The position numbers and the translations under genes were made by a program. A stretch of 64,000 nt of DNA from Piscirickettsia litoralis (lineage in GTDB: Bacteria > Pseudomonadota > Gammaproteobacteria > Piscirickettsiales > Piscirickettsiaceae), in assembly GCF_001720395.1 (NCBI RefSeq), contig NZ_MDTU01000001.1:1461217-1525216 (forward strand). The letters run 5' to 3'. Under the pieces are notes generated by a model that saw only the letters and a program-made list of their open reading frames with translations, was not told where the DNA came from and did not search any database. Below, in pieces: positions 36,807-48,512 of the stretch (positions within the stretch are counted from its first letter, which is position 1; each line of letters opens with the position of its first letter).

Positions 36807-37943
36807 TTACACTACTGCTTTCTTATGTGTTTGAATAGACATTAAAATACCAAATCCTGCCATTAAGGTCACCATTGATGAGCCACCATAACTAATTAAC
36901 GGCAATGGCACACCAACAACAGGTAATAAACCAGAAACCATACCAATATTCACAAACACATAAGTAAAAAAGGTTAAAACCAAACTTCCGGCAAGTAGCC
37001 GTGAAAACTGATCTTCAGCATTTAAAGCAATAAAACTACCACGAACAATAATGAGAAAATATAAGGTTAATACGACTATCGCACCGATAAAACCAGCTTC
37101 TTCGCCAAGCACTGAAAAAATAAAGTCCGTCGTCCGCTCAGGTAAAAATTCTAAATTAGATTGCGTCCCTTGTAATAAGCCTTTACCCGCAAATCCACCT
37201 GAACCAATCGCAATTTTCGATTGAATAATATGATAGCCACTGCCCAATGGATCACTTTCAGGGTTTAACAACGTTAAGATGCGTTTTTTTTGATAAGCAT
37301 GTAAAAATTGCCAAATAATCGGTGCACACACAGCCAGACTACCCAGCATAAATAACAGCCAACGCCAACTGATTCCTGCTAAAAAGATCACAAAAAAGCC
37401 ACTGGCACCAATTAATAACGCTGTACCTAAATCAGGTTGTTTAATAATTAAAGAAAAAGGCACAGCAACAATCGCCAAAGCAATTAAAATAAAACCCAAA
37501 GGCAGTGGCGGCTCACGCTCACTTAAAAAAGCCGCCAAAGCAACGGGTAAGGCTATTTTCATAAATTCTGCCGGCTGAAACTGAAAAACACCTAAATCTA
37601 ACCAACGCTGTGCACCATTACTAACATGACCGAATAATAACACCGCAGCAAGCAAGACCACGCCAAAGCAATAAAGCCAACTTGCCGAGCGCTGATAATA
37701 ACGTGGCGAAATTTGCGCAAGAATTAACATTGCCGCAAAAGCTGCTGTCAAACGCATCCCTTGATGTTTCAATGCCGTCACACTCTGGCCACTAGCACTA
37801 TATAACAAAGCACAACCGCAGACAGCCAGTAGAATTAATAAAATCAATAAAGTGCTATCCAAATGTATTCTTTGCATCAATGGCTTTGAATTAATTCCTG
37901 CTGAGTTATCGCCATAAAAAAAGCGGTATAACCTTGCAATCAT
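36807..37943 (-). CDS. rodA: Rod-shape peptidoglycan polymerase RodA
   Basis: RodA is the SEDS glycosyltransferase that polymerises lipid II in the elongasome together with PBP2. The 378-residue protein has about ten membrane segments and the family motifs RTTDFIFSVLGEE and, near the end, PVVGVPLPLISYGGSSM. Its start overlaps the mrdA stop by 4 bases (ATGA), the usual translational coupling of this partner pair. mltB follows 13 bases downstream. Confidence 0.96.
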   Translation of the reverse strand: MIARLYRFFYGDNSAGINSKPLMQRIHLDSTLLILLILLAVCGCALLYSASGQSVTALKHQGMRLTAAFAAMLILAQISPRYYQRSASWLYCFGVVLLAAVLLFGHVSNGAQRWLDLGVFQFQPAEFMKIALPVALAAFLSEREPPLPLGFILIALAIVAVPFSLIIKQPDLGTALLIGASGFFVIFLAGISWRWLLFMLGSLAVCAPIIWQFLHAYQKKRILTLLNPESDPLGSGYHIIQSKIAIGSGGFAGKGLLQGTQSNLEFLPERTTDFIFSVLGEEAGFIGAIVVLTLYFLIIVRGSFIALNAEDQFSRLLAGSLVLTFFTYVFVNIGMVSGLLPVVGVPLPLISYGGSSMVTLMAGFGILMSIQTHKKAVV

Positions 37944-39814
37944 GCTTGCTCCTCAAGCAGGTAATAGTCCATAACTTTCCTGGCAATCTTTGCAGCACCA
38001 TTAGAATGCTCTAATAAAACCACAACAACGATTTCTGGATTTTTAATCGGCGCATAAGCAATAAACCAAGTATGGTGCCTAAGGTTTTTCTTTTTATCCA
38101 TCAGTTTTTGCGACTCTTCACGATCCTCACCAAATGAAAATACCTGCGCGGTTCCAGTTTTTCCGGCAAGTCGATATTCAAGCCCTCGGCTCAAATAGTG
38201 CGCAGTTCCTGTCGGCATTGTCACTACACTTTCCATCGCGCGCTCAACATAATTCCAGTGACGCTCCTGATCTAATTTTACCTTAGGCAATAATGCTAGC
38301 GCAGGCTTGGTATTTTTCTTTGCATCAACAACAGCACCTAGAACATGAGGGCGATAGGACTGCCCTCGATTGGCTAATAACATAGTCGATGTCGCAAGCT
38401 GCATCGGCGTCGCTTGCACATAGCCTTGACCAATCCCAGCGATCACCGTTTCCCCTGGAAACCACACTTGTCCTAGAGCCTGTTGCTTCCAAGCACTATT
38501 TGGGTAAACCGGCGTGACCTCTCCAGGTAAATCTATTCCTGATTTTTTACCAAAACCAAAAGCAGACATGAACTCATGCATTTTATTAATGCCCAATTGA
38601 TGGGCAAGTTGATAAAAATAAGTATCTACCGATTCTGCCACGGCTTTATTTAAATTAACCCGACCATGCCCTTCTTTTTTCCAATCACGAAACTTACGTG
38701 TGCTGCCTTTTAACTGAAAGTAACCAGGATCATGGAATATCGTATTTTTGGTAATCGCCTGACTTTCTAAACCGAGTAAGGCCATAAAAGGTTTTACAGT
38801 AGATGCTGGAGGGTATTTACCTCGTAATGCGCGATTAAATAAAGGATGATCGGGTGAGCGCTGTAGCGCATGATAGTCTTTGCGAGAAATGCCATCAGCA
38901 AATAAATTTGCGTTATAACTGGGTACACTGACCATGGCGATTACACCACCTGTTTTAGGGTCAAGAGCCACCATCGCTCCTTTTTTTCCTTTAAATGCTT
39001 TATAAGCCGCTTGCTGGAGTTTCGCATCAATCGTTAAATATAAGTTTTTCCCAGGAATCGACTCAATATGCTTAACAACACGAACCTGGCGACCATGAAC
39101 ATTCACTTCGACTTCTTCATAACCGACTTTGCCGTGCAACAATGTCTCATATTGCGCTTCAACTCCTGTTTTCCCCAGCGTATAAGTCCCGCGATAATTG
39201 ACCTTATCGACTTTTTTTAAGTCCTGTTCGCTAATGCGACTGACATAACCGAGTACCGGCGCAAATTCAGGCCCTAAGGTGTAATGGCGTTTAAGCCGGG
39301 CAGTGACCTGCACCCCTGGAAAACGATGTTGATTTACAGAAAACTTCGCCATTTGCTCATGGCTTAGATCATCCAATAAAGGAATGCTATCGAAAGAATG
39401 ACGCAAACGACGTTGGTTGTAAAAGCTTTTGATATCTTCTTTACGGATCGGTAATAGCTGGCCTAAGCGCGCAATCGTTTGTTTAATATTTTTATTACGC
39501 TCTGGAATAATATCCAAACTATATACAGGAATATTTTCGGCAAGTAAGACACCATTACGGTCATAAATTAAGCCGCGTTTAGGCACTAAAGGCACTGCAC
39601 GAATGTAGTTATTACGTGATAATGTCGAATAACGCGAATGATCGATCAGCTGCAAATAAGCCAAGCGTCCAGCAAGTAGTAATAACAAGCTACTAACAAT
39701 TAACAAAGCCTGAAAAATGCGTTGTTTGAAATAGCCTTCAGCTTTATGACTGTCCTCTAGCCACTGCCCCCCATGCGCACTCCCTATGCACAGACGAACC
39801 TTTTGTTCCGTCAT
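37940..39814 (-). CDS. mrdA: Penicillin-binding protein 2 (elongation transpeptidase)
   Basis: PBP2 crosslinks peptidoglycan during cell elongation, acting with RodA. The 624-residue class B PBP has a cytoplasmic tail, one membrane helix near residues 33-54, a pedestal domain, and a transpeptidase domain with S338-x-x-K341 (STVK), SVD at 395-397 and KTG at 552-554. I choose the ATG at 39814; a TTG lies one codon upstream. The start is 3 bases from the rlmH stop. The frame is intact, as expected of an essential gene. Confidence 0.96.
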   Translation of the reverse strand: MTEQKVRLCIGSAHGGQWLEDSHKAEGYFKQRIFQALLIVSSLLLLLAGRLAYLQLIDHSRYSTLSRNNYIRAVPLVPKRGLIYDRNGVLLAENIPVYSLDIIPERNKNIKQTIARLGQLLPIRKEDIKSFYNQRRLRHSFDSIPLLDDLSHEQMAKFSVNQHRFPGVQVTARLKRHYTLGPEFAPVLGYVSRISEQDLKKVDKVNYRGTYTLGKTGVEAQYETLLHGKVGYEEVEVNVHGRQVRVVKHIESIPGKNLYLTIDAKLQQAAYKAFKGKKGAMVALDPKTGGVIAMVSVPSYNANLFADGISRKDYHALQRSPDHPLFNRALRGKYPPASTVKPFMALLGLESQAITKNTIFHDPGYFQLKGSTRKFRDWKKEGHGRVNLNKAVAESVDTYFYQLAHQLGINKMHEFMSAFGFGKKSGIDLPGEVTPVYPNSAWKQQALGQVWFPGETVIAGIGQGYVQATPMQLATSTMLLANRGQSYRPHVLGAVVDAKKNTKPALALLPKVKLDQERHWNYVERAMESVVTMPTGTAHYLSRGLEYRLAGKTGTAQVFSFGEDREESQKLMDKKKNLRHHTWFIAYAPIKNPEIVVVVLLEHSNGAAKIARKVMDYYLLEEQA

Positions 39815-39817
39815 CAA

Positions 39818-40288
39818 TCAAGCACGATGGTAAGGGTGATTATTCAGTACCGTCCATGCTCGATAAAGTTGCTCCGCAACGACAATACGCACGAGTGGAT
39901 GAGGTAAGGTCAGCGCGGATAAAGACCAACGCAACTCTGCTTTTGCTAAGCATTCTGGTGCAAGACCTTCCGGCCCGCCAATCAATAAACTAACATCACG
40001 ACCACCACCTTGCCAGTTTTCCAACTGGCCCGATAATTGCTCAGTACACCAGGCTTTCCCTTTTACATCCAATGCAACAACCAGGGTTCCCTTAGGAATC
40101 GCCTCGATCATTGCAGCACCTTCTTGGCGCAAGGCGCGACTCACATCAAATCGTTTACCTCGCTTTGCCGCTTCAATTTCAACTAGCTGCAAAGCACAGC
40201 CTACCGGTAAACGCCGTGCATATTCATCAAAACCCGCTTTCACCCAGGCAGGCATTTTTTTACCAATCGCAATTAAATTAATTTTCAT
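39818..40288 (-). CDS. rlmH: 23S rRNA (pseudouridine1915-N3)-methyltransferase
   Basis: RlmH methylates pseudouridine 1915 in helix 69 of 23S rRNA, a SPOUT-class reaction. The 156-residue protein starts [16 protein letters not shown] and has the knot motif [12 protein letters not shown] and the C-terminal [18 protein letters not shown]. Length and motifs are typical. The order rsfS-rlmH-mrdA-rodA is conserved in gammaproteobacteria. Confidence 0.97.
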   Translation of the reverse strand: MKINLIAIGKKMPAWVKAGFDEYARRLPVGCALQLVEIEAAKRGKRFDVSRALRQEGAAMIEAIPKGTLVVALDVKGKAWCTEQLSGQLENWQGGGRDVSLLIGGPEGLAPECLAKAELRWSLSALTLPHPLVRIVVAEQLYRAWTVLNNHPYHRA

Positions 40289-40320
40289 AATAAATTTAAT
40301 CTGCTCAATAATAAGTATAA

Positions 40321-40656
40321 CTAAGCCGCAGGCATTGACCAGAATTTTTCAAGATTATAAAACTCACGGGTCTCTGGCAGCATCACATGCAAAATCACAT
40401 CGGCCATATCCACCAATATCCACTCAGCCCCCGCTTCACCTTCAATGCCTAAAACTTCAAAACCTTGTGCTTTAACATCGCTAATGACCGCATTCGCAAG
40501 AGCTTTTAAATGACGACTGGATGTTCCAGAAGCGACCATCATATGATCGGTAATGCTGGTCATTTCAGCTACATCTAAAACAACGATATTTTTCGCTTTA
40601 GCTTCTTCAAGCGCATGATTAATCACTTGAGTTAACTTTTCTGTCTTTGCATTCAC
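40321..40656 (-). CDS. rsfS: Ribosomal silencing factor RsfS
   Basis: RsfS binds L14 on the 50S subunit and blocks subunit joining when nutrients are scarce. The 111-residue protein has the family pattern [19 protein letters not shown], then [16 protein letters not shown] and a final FYNLEKFW. Its start overlaps the nadD stop by 4 bases, the usual nadD-rsfS coupling, and rlmH follows. Confidence 0.96.
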   Translation of the reverse strand: MNAKTEKLTQVINHALEEAKAKNIVVLDVAEMTSITDHMMVASGTSSRHLKALANAVISDVKAQGFEVLGIEGEAGAEWILVDMADVILHVMLPETREFYNLEKFWSMPAA

Positions 40657-41315
40657 GTTTTCTTCTCTCTATAACAATTCGATTGTAGAATCATTTTTTC
40701 CACAGCACTTGGAACCAAATAACGAATACTTTCATTTTTTTGTAGGCGCTCACGCAGATCCGTCGATGATATAGCCAACATGGTCAATGGACTCATATAA
40801 ACCAATCCAGCATCCTGGGCTTTAAGCTGCTCAAGAGAGCTGGCCTGCCGACCTTTCACATATTCCATCACAGCACTTTTTTCATCGATATCAAAGCCAG
40901 GCCGACCTACAACAATGAGGTGGGTCAATTCAAGTAAGCGCTGAAAACGATGCCATTTATGAAAGCTTAATAACGAATCGGAGCCCATTACAAAATAAAA
41001 GCGCTGATTTACCTGCGCTTTTTTCAAGCCTTCTAAGGTATCTACCGCATAAGAAGGCCCTTCGCGGTCAATTTCAGCGCGCTCTACCGTAAACGGCGTA
41101 TCTTCGAGGGCGGATTCTAACATGGCAAGGCGCACTTGAACAGACACATCGCGCTCCGCCTCTTTATGCACCGGCTGATAACAGGGCATAAAGGAAAATT
41201 TATCAAAAAACCCGGTCTGATGAAGCTCATAAGCAATCCGCAAATGGCCAATATGAATCGGATCAAACGTACCCCCGAAAAGAGCGATTTCTTGCACACT
41301 TTCATTGTTTTTCAT
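40653..41315 (-). CDS. nadD: Nicotinate-nucleotide adenylyltransferase
   Basis: NadD adenylates nicotinate mononucleotide in NAD synthesis. The protein has the nucleotidyltransferase motif GGTFDPIHIGHLR near residue 15 and the C-terminal ISSTDLRERL. I prefer the ATG at 41315, which lies eight bases after AAGGAAG, over the in-frame GTG at 41324. Its start lies inside the end of holA, so the two are coupled; rsfS follows with an overlap. Confidence 0.95.
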   Translation of the reverse strand: MKNNESVQEIALFGGTFDPIHIGHLRIAYELHQTGFFDKFSFMPCYQPVHKEAERDVSVQVRLAMLESALEDTPFTVERAEIDREGPSYAVDTLEGLKKAQVNQRFYFVMGSDSLLSFHKWHRFQRLLELTHLIVVGRPGFDIDEKSAVMEYVKGRQASSLEQLKAQDAGLVYMSPLTMLAISSTDLRERLQKNESIRYLVPSAVEKMILQSNCYREKKT

Positions 41316-42354
41316 ACCATTCACTTCCTTTTAGTCCCATCAGCACGCAAGTGACCCTTGTTAATGCTTGCCAAGGAGCGCCTGGGTTAACGCCTTTAAT
41401 CATAAGTTCTACTTTCTGACACTCTAAAATCAAACGCTCAAGTGTACTCACCGATAAACCCCGCGCCGCCTGTTGCAATAGACGCATGCGCCGTGGCCAC
41501 ACATTGTCACGACGTAATTCAGCTTCACTTGCGCCAGATTTCACCTTTAGCAATAAGCGGATATCCCGCAGCAGTCCCCACAGCACTAAAACTTCACTTT
41601 CACCTTGCAATTCCAAACCGGCTAGAGCACGTAAGACCGTTTCAGATTGACGTGCGAGAATGTCATCCATCAACTGGAAAACCTGAAAGCGCGCTCCTTG
41701 CGCAACATGCTCGGCAATCATCGCCTCATCAAGCGGTTTGCCTTCATAAAGCAAAGCCAGCTTATCTAACTCTTGTGCTGCAGCCAATAAATTCCCTTCG
41801 GTTTGCATATATAAATAATCAAGCGCACCCGTAGTCAATGATAGCTTTAGTGTACGCGCGCGCTGACTGAGCCATTGTTGTAAATTACGCCCTTGCAATG
41901 GCCAAAAAGGCACTTCAACACATTGCTTACTAAGAGCCAAAAATATCTTGTGCTTTTGTAGCCGGCTCTCTAATTTTTGTGAACTAATCATTAATAAATT
42001 ATCAGGGCTATTTTGTGAGAGAAACTGCTGAATATAGCCTAGAATTTGCACAGTCGGCTTTTGTTCTAACAAACGTAACTCTAAAATACGCTGCTCAGAA
42101 AACAACGAACCGCTCGATGCTGCCAACAAGAAACTCTGCCAGTCAAACCCGGGCAAATCCGCATAAAAAACCCGACGCTCACAAGCGACACCTTGGTCGC
42201 GCACTTGCTCTCGCACAAGGTTGGCCGCTTCTTGCACCAACAACATCTCATCGCCATGAAACCAATAACAGTTTGAAGAAAGTTTTCCTTGCTTTAATTT
42301 AGCATAAAACTCGTTGGCAGAGAGTTTCAAGAACTTAGCGCTCCCAAACGCCAC
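41302..42354 (-). CDS. holA: DNA polymerase III subunit delta
   Basis: HolA is the clamp-loader subunit that opens the sliding clamp. The 350-residue protein shows the start of the delta fold (CYWFHGDEMLLVQEAAN), the beta-clamp-binding region in the first domain, and the C-terminal helical part with EGNLLAAAQELDKLALL and VLWGLLRDIRLLL. The length is normal. It sits between lptE and nadD, the conserved order leuS-lptE-holA-nadD. It overlaps lptE upstream by 28 bases and nadD downstream by 14. Confidence 0.94.
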   Translation of the reverse strand: MAFGSAKFLKLSANEFYAKLKQGKLSSNCYWFHGDEMLLVQEAANLVREQVRDQGVACERRVFYADLPGFDWQSFLLAASSGSLFSEQRILELRLLEQKPTVQILGYIQQFLSQNSPDNLLMISSQKLESRLQKHKIFLALSKQCVEVPFWPLQGRNLQQWLSQRARTLKLSLTTGALDYLYMQTEGNLLAAAQELDKLALLYEGKPLDEAMIAEHVAQGARFQVFQLMDDILARQSETVLRALAGLELQGESEVLVLWGLLRDIRLLLKVKSGASEAELRRDNVWPRRMRLLQQAARGLSVSTLERLILECQKVELMIKGVNPGAPWQALTRVTCVLMGLKGSEWYEKQ

Positions 42355-42803
42355 AGTAGTTGATTCGCAAGTTGACTACGCAACCCTTCGATCAAGTCAG
42401 GGTTATACTGTTGCGTATTATTTTGTGTCGCTAAGGCCGAGGCTGTTAAGTTGCCATTTTTAACCAAGTATTTGCCTTTTTTATCCAAAATAGAGAAATA
42501 CAGAGTTTCTACCACCTGATACTGCTGTGTCGAACTGCTTGAATTAAAACCTGTCATAATATAACGGTTATTGGTTTCTTTTAATAATCGCACTCTATAA
42601 TCACTGTCCTTTTCAGAAACAAAGCGGATTCCTTGAGCCTGCCAATTCGAACGGACGATTTGGGTCAATTGCGGCATACCGGTTGATGCCAAAGACACGG
42701 TTCCAGAAACCGGCGCCTTGCCACGCAGCTGAAAACCACAGGCAGTCAATAAAAACGCTAGAGATAATATAATAACGGGCAAGAAAAAAGCTCGAATACG
42801 CAT
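42327..42803 (-). CDS. lptE: LPS assembly lipoprotein LptE
   Basis: LptE is the outer-membrane lipoprotein that plugs the LptD barrel during lipopolysaccharide insertion. The protein has a lipoprotein signal, MRIRAFFLPVIILSLAFLLTAC, with lipobox LTAC followed by GFQLRG, a start shared by LptE proteins. The mature part is about 137 residues. In-frame codons extend upstream to 42926, but the ATG at 42803 gives the correct signal peptide; an ATG at 42839 is less likely. It lies 82 bases downstream of leuS, its normal neighbour. Confidence 0.93.
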   Translation of the reverse strand: MRIRAFFLPVIILSLAFLLTACGFQLRGKAPVSGTVSLASTGMPQLTQIVRSNWQAQGIRFVSEKDSDYRVRLLKETNNRYIMTGFNSSSSTQQYQVVETLYFSILDKKGKYLVKNGNLTASALATQNNTQQYNPDLIEGLRSQLANQLLWRLGALSS

Positions 42804-42885
42804 GGCGTGCCATCCTAAAGTAACAGCCGTAAAACTCATTTCATACCAAGCATGCAATAAAGTCTGTACGGCTAGGGCTTGTTTA

Positions 42886-45372
<2,487 letters not shown>

Positions 45373-45458
45373 CTAATTCGATTATTTAATGTTTAACTTT
45401 TAATTTTTTACTTGAAACTGCAATGCGTACTAGCAAAAATAATAATCACTTACAATCA

Positions 45459-45830
45459 TTAATTTGCCAACACGAGACGCTGCGCCTGATTCATCATCTG
45501 CTGCTGTGTGCCTGTCATCTGTTGCAATTGCCCTTCTAACCAATTCGCCCACAAGGGTGCACGACCAACTGGAGGACGGTGACGGTTTAATAACTCATTG
45601 ATTTCTTTGGCCTCGGTGTAATTTGGCAGTTGAGCTATATTCGCCTCTGGCAAAATATTAATCTTGCGTGTTGTGATCTGGTAACGCTCAGCCTGTTGAA
45701 CCGGCGGTTGTAATGCGCTGACAAAGGCAAGGACTAATAAGAGAGCACAGCCTCCAGCAACCAGCATAATGATTGATTTATTTAAAAATTTCGCCTTAGG
45801 TGGCGCAACACGGACAAAACTCATAAGCAC
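45459..45830 (-). CDS. Membrane-anchored hypothetical protein, weakly TrbI/VirB10-like N-terminus
   Basis: The product has a short cytoplasmic start rich in Lys and Pro (APPKAKFLNK), one membrane segment (IIMLVAGGCALLLVLAFVSAL) and a roughly 80-residue outer part rich in Gln, Asn and Pro. The layout, and the LP...YTEAKEINELLNRHRPP region, recall the start of TrbI/VirB10 proteins of type IV secretion, but the beta-barrel domain is missing and no other transfer gene is near. It may be a truncated relic or an unrelated small membrane protein. It is followed by leuS about 95 bases later on the same strand. Confidence 0.5.
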   Translation of the reverse strand: MLMSFVRVAPPKAKFLNKSIIMLVAGGCALLLVLAFVSALQPPVQQAERYQITTRKINILPEANIAQLPNYTEAKEINELLNRHRPPVGRAPLWANWLEGQLQQMTGTQQQMMNQAQRLVLAN

Positions 45831-46417
45831 TCAGTCACAATAGAAATAACTTCAAGACAGTATAACAAAAAATAGCTTACAAAAATAATTTCAATTTTTC
45901 GTTATAAATCAATATATAATCCAGTTAGCAATCAAAAAGTAGACACTAAGACCGACAAGTTAATAAGCAACGCACACCAAAGACTCAACCAAAGAAATCT
46001 TGGCAAAAAGACATAGGCAATACCACACCCAACACAGCAACCAAAACTCGCGCTTATTCAGTAAAAATAGCGACAAACTTGTGTTTTATAGCATAAATGA
46101 GATGAATAATGGCCGGGTGCTAATGAACAGCCCCAGTAAAATCAACCTCAACTCCCTTGTCACTAGGCGTGCCAGCATAATGCCGGCCCTGCCCAAAAGG
46201 ACTCACTATCATTATTCTCGCGCTCAAAAATATCATGCTGCTGATAGCTGATATTTTCTAGCTCTTGCCACACTTCAGACCAATTACGCTCTTTGACACT
46301 CGTTTGAGCGTAAAGCGTCGAAAAAATCGACCCTGTGAATAAGAGTCAAAAAAAGAGCGATGCATCCTTTCATTTTCAAGCGACCTCTCCCTCAAGTCAT
46401 AAACAAAGCAACATCAA
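45831..46417. other. Gene-poor region with a possible decayed small secreted protein
   Basis: About 590 bases without a convincing intact gene. On the minus strand an ATG at 46371-46373 with GGGAGAGG upstream begins MKGCIALFLTLI, like a signal peptide. If A6 at 46321-46326 had one base fewer, the frame would run on through STLYAQTSVKERNWSEVW to a stop at 46163-46165, about 69 residues. Downstream there is only out-of-frame sequence. I see no RNA gene or mobile element here. Confidence 0.35.
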
Positions 46418-48010
46418 TCAAGATGCTGCAGAACTCTCCTCAGTTTCAGAGCTTTTCTTAATTTGCTCTTCATCAATAGTAAATTGGTTAACCAAGCCCA
46501 TCAATTGCGCTGCATCGCCTGCGAGTGTTTGAGCAGAATCAAAGGCTTCATGCGTGCTATTTTTTAGATTTTCGACTTCGCCCAGCGTTTTTTCCATATA
46601 ACCTGTGACTGATTTTGTTGCTTCGGTTTGCTCTGAAACCGCACGTGCAATATCATCGGTCGCTTTGGTCACCTCTCCTGCCGAATCTTGAATTTTATCG
46701 AGCATTTCACCGGCTTTCGTCACCTCATCGACGCCGGCCTGCACTTTCGTCACACCTTCATTCATTTTTTCTACAGCATTTTGAACTTCGTCCTGAATCG
46801 CTTTAATCACCGGCGCCACCTCATTGGTCGCCTCAGCGGTGCGAATCGCAAGTTTACGCACCTCATCGGCCACAACAGCAAAACCTCGACCTTGCTCACC
46901 GGCACGCGCGGCCTCAATTGCCGCATTTAATGCTAACAAGTTCGTCTGGCTTGCGATGGTATTAATCGTTTCAATAACCCCGTTAATATCTTCACCGAGC
47001 TTACCCAAGGTCTCAATACTGGATGCGCTGGCATGCACTGAAGTACTAATATCACGCATACTTTCGATATTGTGTTTTACAATATCACCACCGGCTTTTG
47101 CTGTCGTTGCCGAGTCTGAAGCTTTTTCTGCTGCTTCTGCGGCCAAGCTCGCAACATGAGAAATTGATTTTTCTATACCTGCAACCGAATCCCCGACCGC
47201 ACTAATCTGTTTCGTTTGTGTGTCCATATGATCAGCAAGACTGCCGTTGATATCTGAAATTTGCTGGGCGCCTCCTGCAATTGATTTAGAAGTAAAAGAA
47301 ACATGGCCGATGATATCGTGAATTTTCGTCGCGAATTGATTAAAACCATCCCCTAACTCTGAAATTTCATCTTGAGATTTACCCGTATCAACACGCTGCG
47401 TTAAGTCTCCTCCTCCAGCTGCGATATCATTAATTGCATCAGAAATACGTGTCACTGGCTTTAACACCATAAGCTTTAATAAGAAAGCAAGTACACCAAT
47501 CAAGATAATATTCAACACAATAATCTGAATAATCGTACTGGTTAACAGACTAGCAAGCTCTCCTCGAATAAAGCTGTCATTCGTATAAATATAAATCTGG
47601 CCTAATTTATTTTCATTACCATCACTTTCGTAAATAATCGGTCGTTTGATAACAGTATTTCGAGAAGTAACAGGGAAAGTCTTCGTTAATGCCTTTAATT
47701 TGCCATTTTCACGATAAAAACCAAACACAGGATCATCCGGTGTGGATACAGAAATCGCAGAAATAGACCGCGATAACATTTCTGATTTTAAAAGTGCCGA
47801 AAGTTGATCTTGATCTGCATTCCATAAAGGCTCTGCAGCACTGCGGGCGAGGCGATTGGATGTTAAGCTTGCCTCTTGCTCAAGCTGACTTTCAAGCAAG
47901 TTCTTAGTCTGGTTATAATTATACCAACCTGAGATAACCAAGATCACAGTGAGGATAACAATCAATGCACTATAGATTTTTATCTGTAGGCCCTTGGCGA
48001 TATTTCCCAT
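46418..48010 (-). CDS. Methyl-accepting chemotaxis protein
   Basis: The intact receptor has TM1 near the start ([18 protein letters not shown]), a periplasmic sensor of about 130 residues, TM2 ([19 protein letters not shown]), a HAMP domain with [19 protein letters not shown], and a long coiled-coil signalling domain with the tip [20 protein letters not shown]. The sensor has the helical look of a double-CACHE-lacking, small type; its ligand is unknown. I choose the ATG at 48010 ([11 protein letters not shown]); an in-frame GTG at 48061 would add 17 residues. Together with the first receptor it shows that the organism has chemotaxis-type signalling. Confidence 0.92.
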   Translation of the reverse strand: MGNIAKGLQIKIYSALIVILTVILVISGWYNYNQTKNLLESQLEQEASLTSNRLARSAAEPLWNADQDQLSALLKSEMLSRSISAISVSTPDDPVFGFYRENGKLKALTKTFPVTSRNTVIKRPIIYESDGNENKLGQIYIYTNDSFIRGELASLLTSTIIQIIVLNIILIGVLAFLLKLMVLKPVTRISDAINDIAAGGGDLTQRVDTGKSQDEISELGDGFNQFATKIHDIIGHVSFTSKSIAGGAQQISDINGSLADHMDTQTKQISAVGDSVAGIEKSISHVASLAAEAAEKASDSATTAKAGGDIVKHNIESMRDISTSVHASASSIETLGKLGEDINGVIETINTIASQTNLLALNAAIEAARAGEQGRGFAVVADEVRKLAIRTAEATNEVAPVIKAIQDEVQNAVEKMNEGVTKVQAGVDEVTKAGEMLDKIQDSAGEVTKATDDIARAVSEQTEATKSVTGYMEKTLGEVENLKNSTHEAFDSAQTLAGDAAQLMGLVNQFTIDEEQIKKSSETEESSAAS

Positions 48011-48110
48011 CGTAATACAACTTAATCTATGAAAATTCCTCTTAGCTGAAAGTATAGTCAAGTTTGTACGAACTTTTTTAGGATGAGCTAAACAGCCCCT
48101 AACACATCAG

Positions 48111-48446
48111 CTAGAAGCCCGGCAGCGGTCGCCCACCAATAAGGTGAACATGCAAATGGTCAACTTCTTGTCCTCCACCTTTGCCGGTATTAATGATGGT
48201 TCGAAAGCCATCACTCAAGCCCACTTTTTCAGCAATAGCCGACAAATTCATCATCATCTGTGCTATTACATCTTGATCAGCAGAGTTTAATTTTGCCAAA
48301 GAAACAATATGCTTTTTCGGTACAACAAGCACATGCACAGGCGCTTTAGGTTGAATATCCTTAAAAACAACCATACAGTCATCTTCATAAATGATATCAG
48401 CAGGTAATTCTTTATTGATAATTTTACAAAAAATGCAATCAGACAT
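48111..48446 (-). CDS. hinT: Histidine triad (HIT) nucleotide-binding protein
   Basis: HinT hydrolyses purine nucleoside phosphoramidates such as adenylyl-lysine. The 111-residue protein has the start DCIFCKIINKELPADIIYED and the histidine triad HLHVHLIGG near the C-terminus. AAAGGA precedes the ATG at normal distance. It stands alone between a chemoreceptor and ubiB. Confidence 0.95.
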   Translation of the reverse strand: MSDCIFCKIINKELPADIIYEDDCMVVFKDIQPKAPVHVLVVPKKHIVSLAKLNSADQDVIAQMMMNLSAIAEKVGLSDGFRTIINTGKGGGQEVDHLHVHLIGGRPLPGF

Positions 48447-48512
48447 AATTTTTTCCTTTTCATCTATTTATTTATTTATTAATCTATTTATTAGTGAATT
48501 AGTTATCAACTA

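Noticed and set aside
46000..46251. Plus-strand open frame of 83 residues in the gene-poor region
   Set aside because: No ribosome-binding site, composition unlike a protein, and the minus strand gives a better (though broken) secreted-protein frame.
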